From contig NZ_JAVSNJ010000012.1 in NCBI RefSeq assembly GCF_032144095.1, positions 24,797 to 88,796 of the forward strand: DNA of 64,000 nt, given 5' to 3'. Below are positions 52,981 through 61,354 of the stretch, piece by piece. The stretch comes from Sphaerochaeta sp032144095 (GTDB taxonomy: Bacteria > Spirochaetota > Spirochaetia > Sphaerochaetales > Sphaerochaetaceae). Below the pieces are notes generated by a model that saw only the letters and a list, made by a program, of their open reading frames with translations, was not told the DNA's origin and ran no database searches. The position numbers and the translations under genes are program-made. Positions within the stretch are counted from its first letter, which is position 1. Every line of letters begins with the position of its first letter.

Positions 52981-53727
52981 CTAGGAGAGGTAGAGGATGC
53001 TCTCTATCCGCTTCTGGCAGGTAGCCTCCAAATTTTTCGTGAAGTTGACAAACCAAGGGTTGTCCATGATGAGTTCATGGTTGGATATCTGGATGCAGGC
53101 ACAGCAGTGTATGCATAGGGTGGGATCCTGCTTGGCAAGGGCCCCTGTAGGACAGACCCGGTAGCACTGCCTGTTGCTGATTGTTTCGCTACTGGCCGCG
53201 AGGGCCGGCATGTAGGGAGGATTTGCCCTTGGCATTGCCTGCCTGTAGGGACGGTTACCAGGTGGGTGGACGATGGTCCTTTTTCCATTGAGATGGACTG
53301 CAAGCCGGTCCAGGAGCTGAAAGTCCTCGATGTCCGGTCTCTTCTGCCCCACCCTGTCACTATAGCTGTGTTGGCAGCCGATGGAAGCTGCTGCGGTAAG
53401 GGGGATACCCTTTGCAGAGAGCAGGTCCTCCATCTCCACCAGGGCATCCTCAACTGCCCGGTTGCCAAAGGTTGCAATGACAATGGCATCACAATTGTGT
53501 GCAGTCAGCTGATTTTTTACATATTCTGCAAACAGGAGGGGGACCCTACCTCCATAGACGGGAATGGCTATGATGAGGGTGGTATCCTCCACGCTCAAGC
53601 TCTTTCGTCGTTGGATGAAGTGGGTGACATCAAAGAGGGCAAACTCTTGCTTTGTTGCTTTTGCCACAGCAAGGGCGCATGCCTTGCTCTGGCCTGTTGG
53701 GCTGAAAGTCAACAGTGTTAGGTTCAT
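52981..53727 (-). CDS. EFR1-type flavodoxin-ferredoxin protein with a degenerate first FeS motif
   Basis: An electron-transfer protein of 248 residues. The N-terminal 150 residues are flavodoxin-like (TFSPTGQSKACA, IAIPVYGGRVP, IATFGNRAVEDAL). The C-terminus holds ferredoxin remnants: CYRVCPTGAL near 184 and CIHCCAC near 202. The first motif lacks its first two Cys and the second lacks its fourth, so only the set for one 4Fe-4S cluster (second-motif Cys 1-3 plus the CP Cys of the first) is complete. The start overlaps the ArsR regulator stop by 4 bp, implying joint control. Confidence 0.75.
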   Translation of the reverse strand: MNLTLLTFSPTGQSKACALAVAKATKQEFALFDVTHFIQRRKSLSVEDTTLIIAIPVYGGRVPLLFAEYVKNQLTAHNCDAIVIATFGNRAVEDALVEMEDLLSAKGIPLTAAASIGCQHSYSDRVGQKRPDIEDFQLLDRLAVHLNGKRTIVHPPGNRPYRQAMPRANPPYMPALAASSETISNRQCYRVCPTGALAKQDPTLCIHCCACIQISNHELIMDNPWFVNFTKNLEATCQKRIESILYLS

Positions 53728-54029
53728 TGCAACTCACTGTAGTGCTCGATACCCAAGGCAAGGATGTCGTGGATATGTTCATCGTTGAGTCGGTAGAGGA
53801 CATTTCGCCCATCCTTCTTGAACCTGACCAGACGACGGGCACGAAGCAGCTTCAGCTGTTGGCTTATGGTACTTTGCTGCATGCCAAGCTCTTCACTGAT
53901 GGAGTTGACCCCGCGTTCACCCTTCTCCAGAAGAAACAGGATCTTCAGGCGGGTTGGATCTCCAAAGACCTTGAAGAAATCGGCGATGTCAACAATTTCT
54001 TCTTCCAATGGCATGGGGATATCTTGCAT
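53724..54029 (-). CDS. ArsR-family transcriptional regulator
   Basis: A 101-residue winged helix-turn-helix repressor: FFKVFGDPTRLKILFLLEKGERGVNSI (split by the domain), LGMQQSTISQQLKLLRARRLVRFKKDGRNVLYRL. The classical arsenic CxC site (ELCVCDL) is replaced by RGVNSISEELG, with no Cys, so metal sensing there is unlikely; redox or another ligand is possible. ATG at 54029 has AAGGA 8 bp upstream. It is translationally coupled to the flavodoxin-ferredoxin gene. Confidence 0.88.
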   Translation of the reverse strand: MQDIPMPLEEEIVDIADFFKVFGDPTRLKILFLLEKGERGVNSISEELGMQQSTISQQLKLLRARRLVRFKKDGRNVLYRLNDEHIHDILALGIEHYSELQ

Positions 54030-54050
54030 GGTCACCATCCTTTTTTCTCA

Positions 54051-54079
54051 AGTATACAGGGAGGAGTCAAGATTGAAAA
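54051..54079 (-). promoter_or_regulatory. Possible promoter of the arsR-flavoprotein pair
   Basis: On the minus strand, TTTTCA (54074-54079), 17 bp, TATACT (54051-54056), about 22 bp before the start at 54029. The -35 box is weak. Confidence 0.4.
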
Positions 54080-54253
54080 GCCAGAATCTGCAACCAAGGG
54101 CCTTGCAGGCAACTATTTCATCAATCGTATATTCTCTAGAATAAAAAAATAGGGTACAGTGGGTCTATATCCAGAGACTGGGGAGCGCCAGTAGGCACGC
54201 AATCCCACTACTACCGAACCAAGAGAGAGCGTTTGCGCTCATCCATTACCATA

Positions 54254-54282
54254 TTGCATACGGGCTCATTGTACTCTATAGA
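54254..54282 (+). promoter_or_regulatory. Promoter of gltA
   Basis: TTGCAT (54254-54259), a 17-bp spacer and TATAGA (54277-54282), giving a leader of about 28 nt before the GTG at 54317. Confidence 0.55.
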
Positions 54283-54316
54283 GAAAGCAACCCATTACCC
54301 TGAGAGGAGGCGTACC

Positions 54317-55612
54317 GTGGATATCCAGAAAGAAGGGGCAAAACTGATCCTAGGCGACCGTGAGATAGTAATGCCTGTCATTACTGACAACATGGGAGGG
54401 AAGTCCCTTGACATCACGAAACTGCGCAAGGATACCGGCTACATCACCTACGACCCGGGATTTGTAAACACCGGATCATGCATGAGTTCCATCTGCTTTG
54501 TGGATGGCGAGCAGGGAATCCTTCGCTACCGGGGCTATGACATTGAGGACCTGGTGGAAAACTGTGACTTCGTCGAGGTTGCACACCTGCTCATCAAAGG
54601 TGAGCTGCCCGACCTTCCAGAGCGGCACAAGTATGCGGAGATGCTTAACCGCCACTCGCTTCTCCATATCGACATGCGTAATTTTTTCAGGGATTATCCC
54701 CAGGAAGCACACCCCATGTCGATCCTCTCGGCCATGGTAGCCTCCCTTTCGGCCTTCTACCCCGAACTTGCCGACGTCGACCCGGAGGAGAACGTTGACC
54801 TTACCATCAGCAGGCTCCTCTCCAAGATGCGTACCATCGCAGCCTTCAGCTATCGCCAGATGAACGGCCTGGACTTTGTGGAACCCTCCTACAAGTACAC
54901 CTACTGCGAGAACTTCCTCAACATGATGTTCCTCACCCCGGTCAACGCCTATGAGCCGGACCCCCTGCATGTAAAGGCCCTGAACATCCTCCTGATCCTC
55001 CATGCTGACCATGAGCAGAACTGCTCCACCAGCGCCGTACGGCTGGTCGGTAGCAGCGAGGCCAACCTCTATGCATCCGTTGCGGCAGGGTGCTGTGCCC
55101 TGTGGGGAAGCAAGCATGGTGGGGCAAACCAGGCGGTGCTTGAGATGCTCAACACCATCTACAATGAGGGGCTGAGCATCGAGCAGGTCATCGAGATGGC
55201 CAAGGACAAGGATGACCCGTTCCGTCTCTCGGGCTTCGGCCACCGTGTCTACAAGACCTACGACCCAAGGGCAAAGATTGCCAAGAAGCTCTGTGAAGAG
55301 GTTCTTGGTTCCAACAGCAAGCAAGACCCACTCCTACAGATAGCCCTCGAACTGGAAAGGGTTGCACTCAGCGACCCCTACTTCATCGAGAGGAACCTGT
55401 ACCCCAACATTGATTTCTATACCGGCATCATCTTCCATGCCATGGGGATTCCTGAGTCCATGTTCACTGTCCTCTTTGCGATGGGCAGGCTCCCTGGGTG
55501 GATAGCCCACTGGTTGGAGTGGAGACACGACCCGTACCAGAAGATCGGGCGGCCCCGTCAGGTATACTCCGGCCTCCAGTCAAGGATGGTACTGCCGCTT
55601 GAAGACCGTTAA
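54317..55612 (+). CDS. gltA: Citrate synthase
   Basis: Condenses oxaloacetate and acetyl-CoA. The 431 residues include the N-terminal beta-domain typical of the Gram-negative hexameric form, LRYRGYDIEDL, GSKHGGANQAVLEML with the catalytic His near 258, FGHRVYKTYDPRA near 308, and NIDFYTGI with the catalytic Asp near 360. GTG at 54317 has GAGAGGAGG 7 bp upstream; open frame before it lacks homology. Aconitase and isocitrate dehydrogenase lie just downstream in opposite orientation. Confidence 0.95.
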   Translation: MDIQKEGAKLILGDREIVMPVITDNMGGKSLDITKLRKDTGYITYDPGFVNTGSCMSSICFVDGEQGILRYRGYDIEDLVENCDFVEVAHLLIKGELPDLPERHKYAEMLNRHSLLHIDMRNFFRDYPQEAHPMSILSAMVASLSAFYPELADVDPEENVDLTISRLLSKMRTIAAFSYRQMNGLDFVEPSYKYTYCENFLNMMFLTPVNAYEPDPLHVKALNILLILHADHEQNCSTSAVRLVGSSEANLYASVAAGCCALWGSKHGGANQAVLEMLNTIYNEGLSIEQVIEMAKDKDDPFRLSGFGHRVYKTYDPRAKIAKKLCEEVLGSNSKQDPLLQIALELERVALSDPYFIERNLYPNIDFYTGIIFHAMGIPESMFTVLFAMGRLPGWIAHWLEWRHDPYQKIGRPRQVYSGLQSRMVLPLEDR

Positions 55613-56264
55613 GGCGCTCATATTCGATTTCAATGGCACCCTATTCTGGGATACTTCCTATCACCAGAGGGCTTGGGGTGCCATTGCGCACAAATACGGC
55701 ACCCATCCCTATACAAGAGAAGAGATGCATCTGCTCAACGGGAGAACCAACAGCCAGACCATCTCCTACCTTGTCGGCAAAGACCTTCCCGAAAGCCAGA
55801 TACAGGCCATCTCCCAGGAAAAGGAACAACTGTATAGTGAGATTTGCCGGTCAGAAGGACCCCTTAGCCTTGCTCCCGGAGCCCTGTCCCTCTTTGAAAA
55901 GGCAATACGGAAAGGCATACAGATTGCCATCGCCACCAGTGCCGGTGATGACAACATGGCTTTCTACAGGCAGTGGTTCGACCTTGATTCCTACTTCCCC
56001 AGGCATCTCATCATCACCGATGACCATATACGCGAAAGCAAGCCCCACCCTGCAATCTATCTCGATACCCTCAAGGCTTTGGGCGTATCTGGCTCGGAGG
56101 CTGTGGTGTTTGAGGATACCAGAAGCGGAATCCTCAGCGCATCAGCGGCAGGGATCGCTACCATCTATGCAATTGCAAGCGATGGGGCGGATAGAGAGAC
56201 AACAGAGGCCATGGAACAGGTCCATGGCCTCATTGCAAGTTTCGATCAGTTTGTCCTAGAGTAG
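55599..56264 (+). CDS. HAD-superfamily hydrolase, beta-phosphoglucomutase-like
   Basis: A 221-residue HAD protein with a helical cap. Motif I reads FDFNGTL (Asp-x-Asn, where most phosphatases have Asp-x-Asp), motif II is ATSAGD, motif III Lys lies in ESKPHPAIY, and motif IV is VFEDTRSGI. The layout matches the PGM/phosphatase subfamily. Asn in motif I may change the chemistry or substrate. It starts with TTG at 55599, overlapping gltA by 14 bp, and overlaps icd by 9 bp at the convergent stop. Confidence 0.8.
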   Translation: MKTVKALIFDFNGTLFWDTSYHQRAWGAIAHKYGTHPYTREEMHLLNGRTNSQTISYLVGKDLPESQIQAISQEKEQLYSEICRSEGPLSLAPGALSLFEKAIRKGIQIAIATSAGDDNMAFYRQWFDLDSYFPRHLIITDDHIRESKPHPAIYLDTLKALGVSGSEAVVFEDTRSGILSASAAGIATIYAIASDGADRETTEAMEQVHGLIASFDQFVLE

Positions 56265-57485
56265 GGAAACCAGAAGCTGTCCGAACGCTTCTGTCCCGAG
56301 AAGCTGTCCAGAGAGCCCCTCACTCTCCATGACACGGTAGAAATCACTGGTGACCCTGCCACTGGCCAAGGCAGACCTGACCGCCAGGAGGATCCTGTCG
56401 GCCGCTTCATTCCAGCCAAGGTAGCGGAGCATCATCTCTGAAGAGAGCACCAACGAAAGCGGGTTGACCATATCCTTGCCTGCAATATCTGGAGCCGTTC
56501 CATGGGTTGCCTCAAAGATGGCATACTTGCTGTTATAGTTGATGTTAGCCCCCGGGGCTATGCCGATGCCACCAACCGCGGCTGCCAAGGCGTCTGAGAC
56601 ATAGTCCCCATTGAGGTTCAAGGTTGCTATCACATCATAGCGTTCGGGCGTCAGGAGGATATTCTGCAAAAAGGCGTCGCAGATACAGTCCTGGATAATC
56701 AGGCTCTCCATCCCTTCCCGCTCGATCGCCATCCTGCCCATCTTGTCCAGCTTGGCCCCGAACTCCCGTTGTGCAAGCTCATATCCCCATTTGCGGAACC
56801 CCCCTTCGGTGAACTTCATGATGTTCCCCTTGTGCACAAGGGTCACGTTCCTGCGTTTGTTCTCCAGGGCGTATGAGAGGGCACTGCGAACCAGACGTTC
56901 ACTGCCTTCTCGGGAGACCGGCTTGATGCCGATGGCGCTGGTCTGGGGAAAGCTGATGTTGGTCACACCCATCTCGGTGGAGAGGAAATTGATGATCTTC
57001 TCCACCTCTGCACTTCCCGCCTCCCACTCGATCCCGGCATAGATATCTTCGGTGTTTTCACGGAATACCACCATGTCGACCCTCTCTGGATGCTTGACCG
57101 GGGAAGGCACTCCCTTAAAGTACCCAACTGGGCGAAGGCAGACATAGAGGTCAAGATTCTGGCGCAAGGTCACATTGAGGCTGCGGATACCCTTCCCTAC
57201 TGGCGTGGTCAGAGGCCCCTTGATGGCGATACGGTATGTGCGGATAGCCTCGAGGGTCTCATCGGGAAGAAAGGAACCTGTCAGGTCTTTTCCCTTCTGC
57301 CCAGCATACACCTCTTTCCAGGTTATGCTTCGCTCGCCACCATAGGCCTTGGCTACCGCAGCATCCACCACGGCCCTCATCACAGAGGTTATCTCAGGGC
57401 CCACCCCATCCCCTTCAATGAAGGGGATGACAGGGTGTGAGGGAACATGGAGATCGGTCCCTATCAGGGTTATGGTCTCTGCCAT
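56256..57485 (-). CDS. icd: Isocitrate dehydrogenase, predicted NAD-dependent
   Basis: Oxidative decarboxylation of isocitrate to 2-oxoglutarate. The 409 residues follow the E. coli Icd type: TTPVGKGIRSLNVTLRQ with the substrate-site Ser, FRENTEDIYAGIEW, and ATHGTAPDIAGKDMVNP. At the positions that select NADP in E. coli (Lys344-Tyr345) it has Asp-Ile, the pair typical of NAD-dependent enzymes. ATG 57483-57485 has AAGGAG 8 bp upstream and overlaps the aconitase stop, so both are one operon. Confidence 0.93.
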   Translation of the reverse strand: MAETITLIGTDLHVPSHPVIPFIEGDGVGPEITSVMRAVVDAAVAKAYGGERSITWKEVYAGQKGKDLTGSFLPDETLEAIRTYRIAIKGPLTTPVGKGIRSLNVTLRQNLDLYVCLRPVGYFKGVPSPVKHPERVDMVVFRENTEDIYAGIEWEAGSAEVEKIINFLSTEMGVTNISFPQTSAIGIKPVSREGSERLVRSALSYALENKRRNVTLVHKGNIMKFTEGGFRKWGYELAQREFGAKLDKMGRMAIEREGMESLIIQDCICDAFLQNILLTPERYDVIATLNLNGDYVSDALAAAVGGIGIAPGANINYNSKYAIFEATHGTAPDIAGKDMVNPLSLVLSSEMMLRYLGWNEAADRILLAVRSALASGRVTSDFYRVMESEGLSGQLLGTEAFGQLLVSLL

Positions 57486-59422
57486 CACGCTCTCTCCTTG
57501 AGGACGTTGAGCAGGCCACCAGCGAGCAACATCGCATGCTGCTCTTCGGTGATGTCACACTCAAGGGTAATGTCGATGTTCTTTGTCTTGTTGCGCAGCA
57601 CCACCTGCTTCTTTCCGATCTGGGTCCGAATGTCCTCGATGGCCAGATCATCACCCTGATCGATCTTTGCATAATCCTCAGCATGCACAAAGGTGAGGGG
57701 GATGATGCCGAAGTTACAGAGGTTGTTCTGGTGGATCCTCTCGATGGAAAGAGCAATGACAGCCTTGACCCCAAGATACATCGGACAGATCGCGGCATGT
57801 TCACGGCTGCTTCCCTGCCCATAGGAGGAACCGGCGATGATGAAGTTGGCCTTGCCCTTGCCCTGGTTCTCCTGGCAACGGGTTGCAAAGGTGCTGTCAA
57901 CCGGCTCGAAGACATATTTGGAGTACTCCACGATATTGGAACGGTACTTCAGCCTCGAACCTGCCGGCATGATATGGTCGGTGGTGATCTTGTCCCCCAC
58001 CTTGAGGCTGGCATACCCATCAAGTCTTTCCGTAAGAGGGGTATTCTTCGGTGGGTCCCCAATATTGGGGCCACGGAAGATCTCTACGTTACTTCCATCC
58101 TCAGGAGGGAAGACGAACATCGAGTCATCGACCAGGAACTGTTTTGGCATCTCGACATATGGGTAGGGTATCCCATGGTCGGACAAGGGATCGGTGACGT
58201 ACCCTGTGATGGCACTGAGGGCTGCAACCTCGGGGCTTACCAGAAAGACCTGGCCACTCTTGGTTCCACTTCGGCCTTCAAAGTTCCGGTTGTTGGTTCG
58301 TAGGGACACCTCGTTGGTACCAGGGCTCTGGTGGTTTCCGATACAGAAGCCACAGGCACTCTCCAGTATCCGTGCACCGCTTGTGATCAGCTTGGCAAGC
58401 GAGCCGTCATTGGCGAGCATCATGAACACCTCACGGCTTCCCGGTGCCACACCTAGGCTGACCGAGGGATGGACCACCTTGCCATCCAAGATGCTGGCAA
58501 CCTTCTTCAGATCGACATAGCTGCTGTTGGTGCACGATCCTATCAGTACCTGGTTGACCTTCTTCCCTGAAAGGTCCTTTACCAGGACAATGTTGTCCGG
58601 GGAGTGAGGAAGGGCAATCCTCACCTCCAGGGTGGAGAGGTCAATCTCAAAGAGCCCATCATAGTGGGCGTCCTTGTCAGCGCTGAGAGCCTTGTAGTCC
58701 TTGCCCCTGTTATGTCCTTCCAGGAAGAGCCGGGTATTCTCATCGGAGGGGAAGATCGAGGTGGTTACCCCCACCTCAGCGCCCATGTTACAGATGGTCG
58801 AACGCTCGGGAACCTGCAGGGTCTTCACCCCTTCACCGGTGTATTCCAGAATGCAATTCACATTCCCCTTGGTGGTGAAGTGTTCCAGGACCGCAAGGAT
58901 GATGTCCTTGGCAGAGACCCAGGGGCGGAGCTTGCCCGTGAGGCGGACCTCTATGACCTTTGGTGCAATGAGGTGAAAGGCACCTCCAGCCATGGCTACT
59001 GCGACATCCAGGCCGCCGGCCCCGATGGCGATCATGCCCATGCCACCGCCGGTCGGGGTGTGGCTATCGCTACCGAGCAGGGTTGCCCCCGGCTTGCCAA
59101 ACCTTTCCAGATGGACCTGGTGGCAGATACCGTTGCCGGGGCGGGAGAAGATGACACCCTTGCTTTCGGCGACACTCTGCAAATAGCGGTGGTCGTCCGC
59201 ATTCTCGAATCCGACCTGTATCGTATTATGGTCCACATAGCTGACAGCAAGTTCGTTCTTTACCCTAGGCAGGCCCATTGCCTCAAACTGAAGGAAGGCC
59301 ATGGTCCCTGTCGCATCCTGCGTAAGGGTCTGGTCGATACGAATGCCGATTGGTTTTCCGGTCTCTAGTGATCCCTCCAGCAGGTGAGCGGAGAGAATTT
59401 TAGCGGTAAGTGTCTTGCCCAT
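57485..59422 (-). CDS. acnA: Aconitate hydratase (short, mitochondrial/archaeal-like type)
   Basis: Interconverts citrate and isocitrate through a 4Fe-4S cluster. The 645 residues are shorter than E. coli AcnA/AcnB (about 890) and match the compact putative aconitase group. Cluster ligands are seen in IGSCTNSS near 292 and CGFCIGNHQSPGT near 355; the swivel domain has AGSSYGQGSSREHAA near 540 with the catalytic Ser. It overlaps icd by one base. The neighbouring citrate synthase completes the branch to 2-oxoglutarate. Confidence 0.93.
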   Translation of the reverse strand: MGKTLTAKILSAHLLEGSLETGKPIGIRIDQTLTQDATGTMAFLQFEAMGLPRVKNELAVSYVDHNTIQVGFENADDHRYLQSVAESKGVIFSRPGNGICHQVHLERFGKPGATLLGSDSHTPTGGGMGMIAIGAGGLDVAVAMAGGAFHLIAPKVIEVRLTGKLRPWVSAKDIILAVLEHFTTKGNVNCILEYTGEGVKTLQVPERSTICNMGAEVGVTTSIFPSDENTRLFLEGHNRGKDYKALSADKDAHYDGLFEIDLSTLEVRIALPHSPDNIVLVKDLSGKKVNQVLIGSCTNSSYVDLKKVASILDGKVVHPSVSLGVAPGSREVFMMLANDGSLAKLITSGARILESACGFCIGNHQSPGTNEVSLRTNNRNFEGRSGTKSGQVFLVSPEVAALSAITGYVTDPLSDHGIPYPYVEMPKQFLVDDSMFVFPPEDGSNVEIFRGPNIGDPPKNTPLTERLDGYASLKVGDKITTDHIMPAGSRLKYRSNIVEYSKYVFEPVDSTFATRCQENQGKGKANFIIAGSSYGQGSSREHAAICPMYLGVKAVIALSIERIHQNNLCNFGIIPLTFVHAEDYAKIDQGDDLAIEDIRTQIGKKQVVLRNKTKNIDITLECDITEEQHAMLLAGGLLNVLKERA

Positions 59423-59449
59423 ATGTGCTCCTGTATTCTAGCTATCCCT

Positions 59450-59479
59450 ATTGTATACGATAGAGGGCCGGTATGGAAA
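59450..59479 (-). promoter_or_regulatory. Promoter of acnA-icd
   Basis: On the minus strand, TTTCCA (59474-59479), an 18-bp spacer and TACAAT (59450-59455), about 28 bp before the acnA start. Confidence 0.5.
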
Positions 59480-59492
59480 CCTCCCTCCCCAG

Positions 59493-60686
59493 TCAGACGG
59501 CCACTACCCGCCTCTGGCCCACAAAGGCCACCATAAGTTCGGCAAGGACCACAACCAGGGTCCCTGTCCCGATAGCACCAAGTACCAAGGAAAAGGAGAA
59601 GGTCTCATAGAGATACCCACCCAGGACAGCTCCCAGGATGGTTCCCACGGTAAGCAAGACCTCGTGGATGATCATGCGCTGGGACCGGTTGATGCTTCCA
59701 CTTGCCCCGTGGAACATGCTCTGGGTATATGCTGTGGCAAAGAGGATGCCAAACAGCAGGAAGAACAGCCCATAGGAGAGTATGCTGGAAAAGCCGAGGG
59801 CCACCAGGCAAGAGAGGCCAAAGAGCAGCTGTGTCGAAAAGATGTAGCGCTTCTTGAAGTGCCAGAACCCAAAACGGCCAAGCAGAAGGAAGCTGATGCA
59901 GGTCGCAACCCCGCGAAAGAGCAACAGGAGGCCGGTGAGGCTTTCGCTTATCTTCAGGACATCCTGGGCATAGAGAGGGAAGATGGTGAGAATGACGCTC
60001 ATGCCCGTATAGAGGATGATGACCCCGGTCCAGCAGTAGAACCGAAGCGGGGTACTGGTATCGGTCTTCTCCGTGTCACGATTCTCCTCCTTCTCGCTCT
60101 TCATCGCCCTGATGCCGGGAACCAGGGCGCTGCTGCCGAAGATCATAAGGAAGACGACAGCGAACAAGGCCAGGGATACCCAGAAGGGCAAGGTGGTCGA
60201 CCGTTCAACCAGCAACCCTGCCACAAACGAGGAGACTCCTACCCCAAACGACCAGGAGAAGTTGAACGCATTGGAGACATGGCTGAGCTGCTTGCCTTCC
60301 TTGCCACGGGAGAACCACCCCTCGATCTGGGGCCACAACAGGCTCATGAAAGCGCCATAGCAGGCCAAGGAGGCATAGGCCACGGCAAGGATGGAGGTTG
60401 AGGCAAACAGTGCAACGGAGAGGGCCATGCCAAGCAGGGAGAGCTCAACCAGGTTCCGAGGCTTGAAATGCCCTGTGTAGGGGGACAGGAGAATGCAGAA
60501 GATCAAGTATGCAGCGGGGCAGATGGAGGCGGCTATACCGATCTTGTCGGCACTGAGATGGAAAAAACCCCGCAGATGGTAGACCAATGCCAAATTTACC
60601 ATCGCAATAGTAAGCTGGGCCAGGAAGGATGCTGTGTTGAGCACCCAAAATTGTATCGTATCGGTTCGTTCCTTGGTGAATTGCAT
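59493..60686 (-). CDS. Major facilitator superfamily transporter
   Basis: A 397-residue membrane carrier with about twelve transmembrane segments in two six-helix halves; the loop between them is charged (MKSEKEENRDTEKTDTS near 190-205). LLGMALSVALFAS and a WFSRGKEGKQ loop fit the MFS fold. The substrate is unknown. ATG 60684-60686 has GGGGAG upstream; the longer open frame to 60803 has no support and would overlap the divergent gene. Confidence 0.87.
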   Translation of the reverse strand: MQFTKERTDTIQFWVLNTASFLAQLTIAMVNLALVYHLRGFFHLSADKIGIAASICPAAYLIFCILLSPYTGHFKPRNLVELSLLGMALSVALFASTSILAVAYASLACYGAFMSLLWPQIEGWFSRGKEGKQLSHVSNAFNFSWSFGVGVSSFVAGLLVERSTTLPFWVSLALFAVVFLMIFGSSALVPGIRAMKSEKEENRDTEKTDTSTPLRFYCWTGVIILYTGMSVILTIFPLYAQDVLKISESLTGLLLLFRGVATCISFLLLGRFGFWHFKKRYIFSTQLLFGLSCLVALGFSSILSYGLFFLLFGILFATAYTQSMFHGASGSINRSQRMIIHEVLLTVGTILGAVLGGYLYETFSFSLVLGAIGTGTLVVVLAELMVAFVGQRRVVAV

Positions 60687-60782
60687 GACTCTCTCCCCTG
60701 TTATGCAAAGGTATAGCAAGTTTCTCTTGGCTATGGCAAGAATAATATTGCGTAAGCAACAATTAATGGGTACATTTGGCCT

Positions 60783-61247
60783 ATGAACAACGACATTCTC
60801 CAAAATGCCCCTTTTATGGCGGCTGCAATCTCATTCTTTGTGGCACAGCTGCTGAAACCCTTCATCAATGCATTCTTCGAACACCATTTCGATTGGAGGC
60901 TCCTGCATAGCACAGGAGGCATGCCCTCAAGCCATACTGCAGGGGTAATCGCCCTGACTACCAGCATAGCCCTTACCCAAGGGGTGGGGACCATCTACTT
61001 TGCCATAGCAGCAACATTTGCCGCCATTGTCCTCCACGATGCCATGGGTATCCGAAGGGAGGCCGGAAAGCAGGCCGAAGTCATCAACGAGTGGAGCAGG
61101 CTCCTCAGCGACATCCATAGGGAAGGACAGTTCACCCCCGAAAACCTCAAGACCATGTTGGGTCACTCCTTCAGTCAGGTCCTTGGAGGGACCCTGCTGG
61201 GCTTGATCATCGGCCTGACAACCACCCAGTACATTGCGGGCCTCTAA
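60783..61247 (+). CDS. YuiD/DUF212-type membrane protein (divergent PAP2-related)
   Basis: A 154-residue protein with four hydrophobic segments. It has the DUF212 hallmarks HSTGGMPSSHTAGVIALTTS near 44 and LHDAMGIRREAGKQAEVINE near 85. The SSHTA motif relates it to PAP2/acid phosphatases and vanadium haloperoxidases, but the remaining catalytic motifs of those enzymes are not complete, so activity is unproven. It is divergent from the MFS gene; a TTGC-GTAA-GCAA palindrome at 60748-60759 lies between them. Confidence 0.8.
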   Translation: MNNDILQNAPFMAAAISFFVAQLLKPFINAFFEHHFDWRLLHSTGGMPSSHTAGVIALTTSIALTQGVGTIYFAIAATFAAIVLHDAMGIRREAGKQAEVINEWSRLLSDIHREGQFTPENLKTMLGHSFSQVLGGTLLGLIIGLTTTQYIAGL

Positions 61248-61276
61248 GCCGTCCATATCCTGACATCCATCTTAAT

Positions 61277-61322
61277 TGCATATATATTCCATTATGCTTG
61301 ACTTGACCTGCATAAGTATGCA
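61277..61322 (+). promoter_or_regulatory. Two ArgR-like boxes at the amino-acid binding protein promoter
   Basis: TGCATATATATTCC (61277-61290, 12 of 14 to TGAATWWWWATTCA) and the palindrome TGCATAAGTATGCA (61309-61322, 11 of 14), start-to-start 32 bp. The second sits exactly between the -35 and -10 boxes. They share the TGCATA-type half-site with the argG boxes. Confidence 0.5.
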
Positions 61323-61331
61323 TCATACAGT
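61303..61331 (+). promoter_or_regulatory. Promoter of the amino-acid binding protein gene
   Basis: TTGACC (61303-61308), a 17-bp spacer and TACAGT (61326-61331), 24 bp before the ATG. Confidence 0.6.
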
Positions 61332-61354
61332 TCAATAGATTAAGGAGCTTAGCT

